Source: Azolla caroliniana (lineage: Eukaryota; Polypodiophyta). From it: a stretch of DNA of 64,000 nt. Position 1 is the first letter of the stretch; each line of letters begins with the position of its first letter. The notes under the pieces are model-generated. The model saw nothing but the letters and a program-made list of their open reading frames with translations. It was not told the origin of the DNA and ran no database searches. Shown here one piece after another: positions 33,878-44,376 of this stretch. The translations under genes and the position numbers were made by a program. Location of the stretch: assembly GCA_043228905.1 (NCBI GenBank), contig JBHGNT010000012.1, forward strand, positions 434,001 to 498,000, given 5' to 3'.

Positions 33878-35184
33878 TCACTCGTTGCTCTCCGATTCTC
33901 CGCCGGACCCGAACTGATCGTCGTTATCACTCCCGCTCGCCGGCTCCGGCTTGTCTTTGAACCGCTTTTTGAAAGCTTTGATTCGCTTTCCGGCCACCGG
34001 CACCGCTAACCGTGTCCCGTCGAGTTCCGCGAGGTGGTATGTGCCGTTGCCGTTCGCGCTCGTCACCATGTAGGGCCCGAACCATCTCCTAGCAAACTTT
34101 CGCACCGCCTTGTGCTGATTGTCGAGGCTGCTGTCGTATACCAAGACCCAGTTGCCTTCCTCGATCTTCTTTGGTCGCAACCGGTGCGTCCGGTTGAACC
34201 GGATCTTGTTTTGCTCCCTTGCCGCTCGCAGCCTTTCCTTCGCCTATATCACGTCCTCCGGCCTCCACTCGAGTTGCCGAATCCGCGCCGCGAACAACTC
34301 CTCCCGGCTCATTTCGTCCTTCCAATCTACCGCCGCCCACGAAGAAACCGTCCGCTCCACCGGCATGATCGGCTTTTGTTCGTACATCAGCTCCGCCGGC
34401 ATAAACCCTGTCACCGTACTGTGCGTAGTTCGGTCCGCCCATAGTGCGTAAGGGAGGAGTCGCGGACAATTCTCGACCTGCCCACCACATGCACGCACCA
34501 ACGCCTTTACAATCAGTCCGTGCCCACGTTCCACCTTTCCGTTCGCCTCCGGATTGTACGCCGTGGTGAGGGAGAGTTTGACACCTAGCCGGTCGAACAA
34601 CTCCTCGGCCTCCCGCGCATCTAGCTCTCCCCGGTCCGCCATGATCCTCCCGACGCACCCATACCGACACACTACTTGCTTTGCAGTGCACGGCCTTCCA
34701 CCTGGTTCGTTAAGTCTTCCCGTGCAAGCACCAAGTATTGCATCTGTCCTACCCCCATCAGCATCGTCACCAAATCCACTATCCACTTGAAATTGACCGT
34801 AGGCGGGTAGGTCGGGTGTAGCTCGTCCCGGTGTCAGACTATAGAGTGCACATGACAGCTTTCGCAAATTGTTACGAACCAATGCACGTCTTGGTATAGC
34901 CCCGGCCACCAGTACTTCTCCTTCAACTTCTCGAACGTGGCCCACGTTCCGCGGTGTCCGGCCCATGGGCTCTCGTGGAATGCCGCCAATAGTTTCCCCT
35001 GTTCTTCTTTCTTTGCCACTACTCGGAGTGGGATGCCGCTTCTCTTCTTTGGGTGCTTCCATATGCACCCGTCCCGCAGGAAGAATCGGTACGCCTTCCT
35101 CCGTATACGGCTCGCCTCCTCTCTCGCCTATGCTGCGTCCGGCGTCATCGTCCGTAGGAACCTCCCGATTTGGAGCCACTCCCC
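33878..35184 (-). pseudogene. B3 integrase
   Basis: Resumes after S3 with EWLQIGRFLRTMTPDAA. Zinc domain: FHESPWAGHRGTWATFEKLK, then CESCHVHSIV. DDE core: VDLVT near 34785 (first Asp), IMADRGELD (second Asp), NPEANGKVERGHG (Glu). The C-terminal part has WVLVYDSSLDNQHKAVRKFA and RWFGPYMVTSANGNGTYHLA, then an acidic tail ending at 33878. A TAG near 34243 and other breaks interrupt it. No chromodomain seen. Confidence 0.85.
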
Positions 35185-35836
35185 TGTCGGGAGACAGGTC
35201 CCTCCGGATGGGAAGGGAGAAGAACAGTGCCGACGAACAATCTCGGCCGAGGCCGAAATCGGAAGAGGAGTACCCGGCTACGGAGAGCTGGATGATGCAG
35301 ACCCGGTATGAACCGGATGAAGAGTACCCGGCTACGGAGAGCCGGATGGTGCAGACCCGGTATGAACCGGATGAAGAGACATATTAGTAAATATGTTTCT
35401 GATAGTCCATTGTGGCTACATTTGTAAATAGCCGAAAAGTCATATTAGTATAAATATGACTTAGGGCAAACCTTTTAGTGACTGTTGTTGTAGTTGTCGT
35501 TTCTTGTTGGTGCAAGAGAAGAGAGAGAGTGCGTAACTGTACAGAGAGAGAGAGAGAGAGAAAGAGGTCGTTGCCTTTGTTGTAACCGCCGCCTGTGGCG
35601 AAGATCTGTGAGCACGAGGTCGTTGCCTCAGTGAACTCACTATTGTACATTCTTACATAGTGATAGTTTGCAGCTTGTGGGCTGCCGTGGTTTTTCCCCT
35701 AGTTTGGGGTTTTCCACGTAAACCTCCTGTGTATCTTCCTCTTCTTTGTGTCGTGTTCTATTTCCCGTTTTCTGTGTATCATTCTAAGCTCGGTTGTGGC
35801 CGAGTGTTGCGCATAAGGAACGTTCAGTTCCCGTCA
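35185..35836 (+). mobile_element. Solo Copia-type LTR S3 in B3 integrase/RNase H linker
   Basis: 652 bp, TG...CA ends, flanked by TCCCC (35180-35184, 35837-35841), read GGGGA on the B3 strand. Excision gives the B3 frame Y-D-G-E-W-L, as in B2. TATAAATA at 35449-35456, GA-rich tract at about 35541-35563, and only two 54-bp minisatellite units (35268-35375). Same family as S1 and the LTR at 53119-53776. No internal region, so a solo LTR. Confidence 0.9.
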
Positions 35837-35841
35837 TCCCC

Positions 35842-37992
35842 GTCGTACCTGCTTTTGTCAAATTCGTTAAGCGCCGGAGTGTTCCCTTTCCTCGTTGTTA
35901 CGTTAGCCGACCCGAAGAAGTCCTCGCTGACTTCTTCGTCATCCGAAACCATGCCATGCCGTCTTCGTCGTTGAACCTTGCCCTCGAAAGCATGTCGGCC
36001 ATGGCGTTGTCCTTTCCGGAGATGTGTCGTATCTCCGGGTTCAGGGACTTAATGTACGCTATCCACCAGAGCATTGCCAGGTCCGGCGTCGCGCATCCGG
36101 AAACCATGCCGAGTATCGGCATGCAGTCCGTCTCGATGATCACCTCCGTCTCGATCAGATAAATCCTTGTCGGCCTTGACTGCCGAAACGACACCCCAAA
36201 GTTTGCGCTTAACTTGGGCGTACCCTCGCTGTCGCTCGCTCAATACCTTCGCCCCGAACCGGATCGGGAATCGTACGCCGCCCTTGTCCTCCTGACTGAT
36301 TACCCACCCGATCCCGGTCGGGCTGGTGTCCACCGTTACGCAGATGGGAACATCCTTGCCGTAAACCACTTTACGGAGAGCTGGCGTTGCCGTAAGCGCC
36401 TCCTTTAGTCTCCGAACCGACTCCGTGTGCTCCGACACCCACTCAAAGCTACGCCCCTTTTTCAATAGTCCGTAGAGGGGTTCCACGACATGTGCGTAGT
36501 GCGGGATCCAGATGTGGTAGAACGCGCATGCCCCCAAGAATCTGCGGACCTCCGTGACCGACCCGCAATCGTTCCTCATCGTGGAGATGGCCTCTACCTT
36601 TGCTGGAGACGGTTTCCTACCGTAAGGCCCGCACAGGTGTCCGACCACCAACATCTCCGACTGTCTGAAGGCAGACTTTTCCCCGGAGAAGGTGAGCCTC
36701 ACGCATTCTAGTCTCTGCAGCACCTTCTCGCAGTCATCGATGTGGGACGCCACGAAATTCCAACATCCGTCCGACCCGATTGCCTCGTCCCTTTTCTCCA
36801 CCGGGCATCCCCTGATCGGGATGTCGTCCAAGAATGGCATGGTGATGTCCGAGATACAATCCGTGAGCACTTTGTTCATCCCGTTCACCATGTGAGCCAC
36901 TGAGTTCGTCTCTCCTTGTGGCAGGGTACACATCCGCATTAGGCCGAGAGGAGTTCGCATCGTCGTAATGTCTCTGCTCTCCACAACTAGTTGGAACTGA
37001 TCGTACCCCGAGTACAGATCACTGACAGAATAGATCGACCTTCCAGCGAAGGCCTCCGCGAACTCGTCTATGGTCGGTCCGATCCCTGCATTACGGATGG
37101 TCACCTTGTTGACCGGTTGTAGGTCCTGAATGAAGCGCATCGTGCCATTCTTCTTCGGCACCGTAAACCACCGATTCGAATACGGGGCACTCGACGGTTC
37201 GAGGATGCCCATCTCGACCTTTTGCTTTAGGAGCTCCATCAACTTCGGGATATGAGCTCTTGGCACTGGAATCGGCTTGAGATTCCACGGTACATGCGGT
37301 ACCGTGAAGATCACCATCGGTTTGACAACTGTCGGGTCTACGCACCCGATCTCCTCCAGTGAGAATGCGAAAGACTTCCTGTGCCTCCCGAGCATTCTCC
37401 GAAACCGGTCCTCCTCCGCCGGCAGTAGGAAGCCGCCCGCACCGACCTTGAGCTCTCGTAGCGTTATGTCGGTGAACCGGTGCCCTATGCCGGCCGGATT
37501 CCATAAACTTGGGTTCGACGTGACCCCTTTTATCCGCCCCTCGCTGCCCTCCGGCAAGGGTGCCGCGACTGGCCTCACCTTCCGGTCCACTGTCTTGTAC
37601 TTTGTATCCACACGGGCCGTCCGATCCGACCCGATCCTTTCCCCGAAGTCCACGATGACTTCGTACATCCCCATCGATCCTACCGGAACGGTCCAGTCTT
37701 CTCTAAGGTCTTCACCGATCACCTTTCGTAGTTCGCCCAAGGTGTCGTCAAAAGAGACCGCCTCCACGGCGCCGCTGATGGCTTCGTCGGGGAAGAGGAC
37801 TCTACATCCCTTGAGCTGCTCCTCCGCTTGCTTCCTCTCCCGGCCACTGACATCGGTTATAGTACAACCTCCGTTGTCGGAGAACCAAAACTTCCTACCC
37901 ATGGTACAAGTATTCTTCCGTACTGTACATTTGTGGGGTTGTTCACGGGAGTCCGGACTATCGCAGCCCCACGCCTTGATAGCCCTCTCTAA
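35842..37992 (-). pseudogene. B3 pol: reverse transcriptase and RNase H
   Basis: Open for about 648 codons from 37992 (first codon TTA in the -1 frame after the U5 run) to 36049. It begins FLERAIKAWGCDSPD, then GRKFWFSDNGGC. RT shows HIPKLMELLKQKVEMGILEP, FTVPKKNGTMRFIQDLQPVN, SVSDLYSGYDQFQL and the catalytic MPFLDDIPIRG. RNase H starts ICVTVDTSPTGIGWVISQED. A small indel near 36165 moves the frame to 36194-35898 (IETDCMPILGMVSGC, SGKDNAMADMLSRA). It shows no internal stop before that indel, so it is the best-preserved pol of family B here. Confidence 0.9.
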
Positions 37993-39551
37993 AAATCCCC
38001 TCGGGTTTCGTTGCCAAGGGCCTCGCGGTTACGCTTATGGTTTGGTCGCACCGTTAGGAACTGGACCGAGTGACACCCGCCTGGCTCTTGACTCTTGCAT
38101 AGGCTGAACTGTTGTCCAACACCTTGGTCTCCATCCGTGCTGCCGTGATATATGGCTCTCCTAGTATAACCGGATGCGAGGACGTCTCCTGCACGAAGAA
38201 GTGCTGGTCGATCTCGACATCGCCGATTTTCACCCGTACGTTCGGACATGCCCCATGTAGTTCTTCCGTGGTGCGCGTCGCTGCTCGTATTTTCCAGCCA
38301 TGCTTGGTGTTGATCGGCCATTTACCCTTCTTGTAGAAATCCATGGACATCAGGTTGATTTCGGATCCATGGTCTACCAATGCCACCACTGGTTCCAGAA
38401 CGTTGCCGATCCGTACAGGGGTTTCCGTAGTCGCCCTGGCCCAATGCGGCTTCGTGTAGTGGCTTCCCACCAGCTCGTCTTCTAGGGCTTCGTCTTCTAG
38501 GTGCGTGGTCCATACCTCCACCGGCTTCTCCGGTTCCGGCTCCGTCGAGAGCCTCTTACGCTTCACCAAGTCTACGATAGAGTCGTGGAACTCCCTCTTG
38601 GCGATTCCCAGCACCTCTCGCAATGACAACTCCACTTTGCTGTCGAGGATACGTTCCCCCAGGACCTTTCGCAGGTCTATGGTCCTTTCGATCTCGGTGC
38701 TCAACCGAAACCCCGCCTGCTTCTTTCCGTCTAGTGCGCCTGGGTTGCCGGCACCGGTCGGTTTCGGTCAGAACCAGGTCTCATACCTCGGGGGGCCGAC
38801 CCCTCCGGCCTTTCCTACCCTTTTTTCCTCCACCAGAACCTTGTAGTTCTGGCAAGTGGCTTCTACGAAGCCCGTTTTCTCTTCCACCGGATCGTCCCAA
38901 CCGGTGACCTCCTGGACCCGCTGTTCTGCGCGGTCCGCCTCTTCCTTCCTTAGCCGAACTCCGGAGAGGCCTTCTAGCACTAGCGGCCAGAATCTGGAGT
39001 CCTTCGCCTTCCGGGTCTCATCACCCCCGACCCGAATTCCTGTCGACACCGAGTAGTTGACGGCTTCGACGTGCCGTGCCGCGGGCTCTTCCGTCAACCT
39101 CTTCATTCCGCCGCACCCCGTATTCAGTTCTAGGGTTCTCCAGGTCTCGCTCGCATGCACCCGCCCGTTCCAGAGGTACACCATGTTGGTCTTGAGCGCG
39201 TCGGCGAAATCCGCGCAATCCTTCAGAATGTGACCAATCGCGTCACACCACATGCACCGCTGCCCAGCCGACGGTCTCCGCTCGTGAGGTTGTTCACCGC
39301 TGTCTCTTCGGGCTTGTGCGATCTGCAGGTCGCGCACCATCTGTGTTAGCTCCTCTAGAGCCACTCCTCCGGATGGGCCTCTAACCACGCCGTTCCATAC
39401 CGACCCCGACTCCGGCCAGATTCGGGTCTCTTCCTTCCTCCCAGCCAGCACCTAAACCGGCTCCTCGAGCCTCCTCCCCGGGACCGGCCCCGACCCCGAC
39501 GTGCTTCTGTCGCTCCAATCGCGCCGTTTGTCGAAACGGTTGCAGACCCGT
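37989..39551 (-). pseudogene. B3 gag second part and protease
   Basis: Follows the B2 insertion. Gag ends with the knuckle CMWCDAIGHILKDC. The protease has VVALVDHGSEINLMSMDF (D-H-G-S active site), then WKIRAATRTTEELHGACPNV and SSHPVILGEPYITAARME. Here the Gln codon in FFVQETSSHP is intact, while B1 and B2 have TAG. A one-base insertion near 38070 shifts the frame. Without it gag-pro ends at the TAG 37991-37989, directly after TTTTT. Confidence 0.85.
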
Positions 39552-40166
39552 TGTCGTGAAGAAAACTGTCCCCAGGTGCAAACCATGTATAGTGTGTGTG
39601 AACCGGCCCTTACACGTGGGCACGTCCCTTGTCGTATAGTAGATAGGTAGGCACAAAGGTTAAATCCTAGGTAGCAATATTCTGTAAGGGAAATCGAGGA
39701 GTATCTTTGTCTGAAAGGACAGAGAATTAATGTGATGTAAACGGGTGAAACGGCCTCCCTCCTTGAGCTATAAAAGAGAGGGAGATGGGGGAGAGAAGGG
39801 GGGGGGCTAGAAGGAACAAAGTGTTGTCGGACTGGGACAAAGCTCTTCTTCTCAGTCGTTCTCCATAGCTTTCTTTTGCGCAGGTTCTCAGGAGGCTGAT
39901 TCTGCTCCGTGGAACGCCCGTGTGCTTCCGGTAGAATCTCCATCTTGCTCTCCTGTGTGCGTGGGTGATCAGGCGTCGACACCCACCTCGCCGACCTGGT
40001 CGGCTGTAACCGTTCGAGTCGTCTGCATACATACAAATACATGCCTATATTTACATACACACTCTAGTGTTCTCAACTCGCGTCTCCTGTGTTGTTGTGA
40101 CGCGTTCCCGTGCGCTTCTTTGTCTATACATGAGTGAGCGTCTCTCTCTCTCTCTCTCTCTCTCTC
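39552..40166 (+). repeat. B2 5' LTR, first part
   Basis: Starts TGTCGTGAAGAAAACTG. TATAAAAG at 39769-39776, then a purine-rich leader with a G9 run. Ends in the (CT)n tract at 40166, where the LINE begins; the last part is at 44240-44333. It differs from 49954-50570 at about 17 of 600 sites (about 3%), nearly all transitions. Confidence 0.9.
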
Positions 40167-43100
40167 AATGAAGACCTCACTAAGATGCAAATTGAGCATT
40201 GCAAGAGTTGTATGCCACAAGTTATGCAAGCTCGTAAAGAAGGCCATCGCGCCTTTTACCGAGACGGGCGAGTGATCATAAATGATCGCACTACTAATTG
40301 ACGGCGTGTGGCCCATGTGACAGAAAATGCACTTAGGATGACCCTATGGAATTGTAATGGCGCACTCTGGGCACACCCCGTCCGCCTAGAGGAGATACTA
40401 AAGGTATCTGATATACTTTTCTTGGTAGAGACACATCAGAGCCCAAATAGAGGACTCCCACGGGTCGAAGGATTCCGTTGGGAGTCCGCTTTTAGACAAA
40501 CCTCACATCGACACACTACTAGGGGATCTGGAGGTGTCGCGATACTGTTTCGTAGGGAGATACATAATAGGATAGAAATAATGAAGATAGACCCAGAAGC
40601 TCATTTTATTTGGGTGAAAGTCTCCACAAGCAAAGACCAGGCAGTATTTTTCGCCATTTGTTACTTTCCCCCAAAAGGATCCCGTTATAATATTGGTGGC
40701 TTGACGAGATTAGTCGATGAAGGAATGCCACATGGGCCTTCTCCATACGAATCCCTATCGGATGACATAATCCGATATTCTTCCCAAGGAGAAGTATTTC
40801 TTGTAGGAGACTTCAATGCGAGAACCCAATCCCGACAATGCACAGTATTTCAGATGAATAGAAACCTAGAAATGGTAAATGTTGATCCTTTAGACATAGG
40901 CACCACACGTAGATCAAAGGATCAAGGTGCAGACGCCACGAGCTTTGGCCATCATCTGCTCAAACTTGGCAGTTGGCACCGGATGGTCATATATAATGGT
41001 TTAGCTAAGTGGCCGGGCTCGGAAGAGCTCACATGTTTCCCACATGGAGGAGGGGAAAGCACAATTGACTATCTAATAGGGCGCCCTGAAGCTACCCACA
41101 TGATTAACTCCTTCCGAGTGGCCCCATGCCCTATTGGCGCAGACCATAGTTTCTTATACTTCGAGCTAAAATGTGATATCTCTAAGGTCACCAAGTCTAG
41201 TCAACCATGCCATCACACCACAATGCATTTCACACATGAGCTCTCTGACATATACTCTCAACATGTTCAGGCCCATCTCCCCTCCCTTGATCCCTCCCTA
41301 CCGTTAGAAAGCCTTAGTACAAAACTCACACACATCCTTCACTCCGCAACAGCTAACAGTTTCCCATATACAAAACACTCAAATCAAGGTAGATCAGGAT
41401 CAATGCCACAAAATAAATGGTATGACGAGGATTGTAGGGACTTACATAGACAACTTACAGTATCGCAACTCAATGGTAGTATTACCTCCATACAAGCTCG
41501 CAAAGAAATGCGTAAGATGACACGTCGTAAGAGACGAGCGTGGGAGGCATCCCAATACTGGGAACTCTACCATATGCTCATGAGTAGCGATTGCGCCACG
41601 GCATGGAAGAGACTACGGGAGCCAAGACCACAAACACCCATCGAAGATCCCGAAACTTGGCACACATATACAGAGAGACTTTACCAAATCCCAAACCAAC
41701 CACCCATTCCAATGCCTTCCACACCCCGGTCTACCACGGGGACACTTTTCACGACCTCTAGGGTCATGAAGGTCATAAAGAAATTACAACATAGGAAGTC
41801 CATGGACCACACAGGATTGTGAGCAGAACACATTATATATGCGAGAGAGTGCCTAGCTCCCTTGCTAACTCTAATCTTCAATCGTGCCCTTGCGGAGGGT
41901 TTTCCACCACAGTGGACTATGAATACAGTGGCCCCCATACATAAAGGGGGGGACCCCATGGACCCAAATACATATAGGACCATTATGATAGGCCATGCCC
42001 TTGCTAAGTTATATGGTGCAGTAATGGAAGCAGAGCTTAGCGACTATATGGAGACCCTAAACCTTCGTGCACCTGAACAAGCTGGCTTTAGACGAGCCTT
42101 CTCCATTATTGATCATATCTTCACACTTAGATGCCTAATTGACCAAACTAAGGCTCGCAAGAAGAAATTATATTGTTGTTTTGTGGACTTCCGCAAAGCC
42201 TTTGACACAGTCCCTAAAGAGCGGTTGTTTGATAGACTTAAAAGCTTGAGGATACCAGATGATATGGTATGGGCCATCTACGCACTATATGAACAAGTGT
42301 CCAGGTGTGTCCGATGCCCAGGTGGCCTATCTAATCGTTTCACTAGCACTATTGGTGTAAAACAAGGTTGCCCCCTATCACCGACGCTTTTTGGGATCTA
42401 CATTGATGAGATCACAAATTTTATTGCTCGTGAGGGAGGCACCGGAGTGGTCCTTGGGGATACGCAGGTTCGTATCTTGCTCTATACGGACGACATAGTT
42501 TTGCTCTCTGAATCCGAACACGACCTACAGAGGCACCTTAATGCCTTAGATGACTTTTGTGTACAACGAGGATTGGTAGTGAATCTAGGGAAAACGAAAG
42601 TCCTTATCTTCCACACATCGGCCCAAGTTAGAGCTAAGTGTCACCTAACTATCTCCCATAGCCCAGTCGAGGTGGTTGGATCATACGTCTATCTCGGAGT
42701 CACTTTTAGTGCCCGCTCAGGTAAATTTTCAATGACACAGGCAGCGAAGGATAGACTCACGAGAGGACATGCATCCCTCTCACTCCTAGAGAGACAATGC
42801 CACCAAGCACACTTTCAAGAGCCACGGACTAAAGGGTGGCTCTTTGACTCATTAGTGACCCCCTCCCTCATGTATGCATCAGCGGTTTGGGCTCCAGGAT
42901 TACCATCTTTCATGTGGACGCAATTAGAGAGACCATTGGTGATGATGCTATCACGCCAACTCCAAAGCAAATCGACTGTACCACATGACATTATTAGGGC
43001 CGAGTTCACGTTACCCCCAATGTTAGTAGAGGCACTTTTTCAACTTGTAGTCTTCATTGATAGGATACATAGCCAACCACATGATAGAATATCTCATCAA

Positions 43101-44039
43101 GCCTTTAAGGCCTCTCGATCATTGTATGAGTCCGGCTATACTAGCTCATGGTATGGCATGATGGTGAGTTGGCTTCTTGCGAATAGTCTAGACATTAATA
43201 ACCTGCCTCCCCTTAGGTACAACCACACGAGTGATAACACCTTAATCTCTCATGAGGACCGCAATAAAGTAATACGCCAAGAAATATGGCAAATTTACAC
43301 TCGGTGTAAATGGATCACCCCACTAGAGCCACTCCCATCTAAAATGTTGTACCATAAGAAACACTTCATGCACTTCTCTGAGTTAGGTTTTATTAGGCGG
43401 CCAAAATATCTAAATGTATTCTTACCACATGCACTAAGGGTTGCCATTGGACAACTTAGAATATCATCTCACCAACTTGAGATTGAGAATGGCCGTACTA
43501 GTGGAGTCCCTAGGGAGGAAAGGATATGTAGGTTATGTCACATAGAGATAGAGGATGAGTACCACTTTACATGCAAGTGTCCAACCTATGCCGAGATAAG
43601 GGCAAAATACCAAGACATACTTGGTCCGTCTCCCACCCTCCCCAAACTATTAGATACTCTAGATATAAAGAAATTAGGCAAATACATTCTAGAGCTAAAA
43701 CAACACAAAGAGAATAAGTTACAAAATGTTGACAATAATGTTGCTAATGATCACGAACATGTAACAAATGAAGTTTTTCAGGAACCTGAGGAGACAACAA
43801 ATGCCGACACACTTGCACCACTCGGCCTTTCCATTGATGAGGCAGAAAACCAGAGAAGAACCAGACGTCCTCGGGTGCCGGGTTTCAAAGCAACTCGACG
43901 TGATGTGGAAGCAATATTGAAAATAAGGGAACGTGAGCTACACCACCTAGAAGCCATGGCTAGGGCACTCTCTACATTGGAACCCACATCAAGACCCTTT
44001 GACCCCCCACTTCTTTTCGAGAGGCTTGGGTGGAAATAA
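40167..44039 (+). pseudogene. LINE ORF: endonuclease and reverse transcriptase
   Basis: One frame of 1290 codons with two stops, TGA at 40299 and 41820, both one CpG step from CGA. The endonuclease (APE) domain starts at MTLWNCNGALWAHPVRLEEI (40338) and contains LFLVETHQSP, EVFLVGDFNART and GADHSFLYFELK. The RT domain includes HKGGDPMDPNTYRTIMIG, YCCFVDFRKAFDTVPKERLF, GVKQGCPLSPTLFGIYIDEI and YTDDIVLLS, with Asp codons at 42489-42494. The box is YTDD instead of YADD. The C-terminal zinc module ICRLCHIEIEDEYHFTCKC lies near 43530-43580. No RNase H. The enzyme nicks DNA and primes reverse transcription at the nick. The clade is not assigned. Confidence 0.92.
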
Positions 44040-44239
44040 AATTAGGCTTAGTGTATAGTCACTTTCGAGTATACTACATATTGTACACTACTAGAACTCT
44101 TTTAGTTTAAGTTCTATTTTTTACTTAATTTTATTTTAGTTATGATGACTGGATAAATACTCTTTTGTTGTAAACCAATTGTCTCATGGGCCAAATTTGG
44201 CCTTAGAAGACGTTAATATATCTTTCTTTCTTTCTTTTT
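40167..44239 (+). mobile_element. LINE (APE-type non-LTR retrotransposon), 5'-truncated
   Basis: Inserted in the (CT)n tract of the B2 5' LTR. Its first base lies within an open frame (NEDLTKMQIEHCKSCMPQ), so it is truncated in coding sequence, as is usual for target-primed reverse transcription. The 3' UTR (44040-44239) contains the small hairpin GGGCCAAATTTGGCCT and ends GTTAATATATC followed by (TTTC)n. Target duplications cannot be seen in the microsatellite. Confidence 0.9.
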
Positions 44240-44333
44240 CTCTCTCTCTCTCTCTCTTCTCCTCACCTATTCCTCGGTCCAAGACCCCAATGGTCCCACC
44301 TTGTTCTCCACGCACGCGCGTAGCAACGCGACA
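44240..44333 (+). repeat. B2 5' LTR, last part
   Basis: Completes the LTR after the LINE: CT tract, CCTCGGTCCAAGACC, CGCGCGTAGCAACGCGACA. The PBS TCAGTGAACCCGACGTG follows at 44336-44352. Confidence 0.88.
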
Positions 44334-44376
44334 TATTCAGTGAACCCGACGTGAACAGGTGGCAGAGGAGTAGAAG

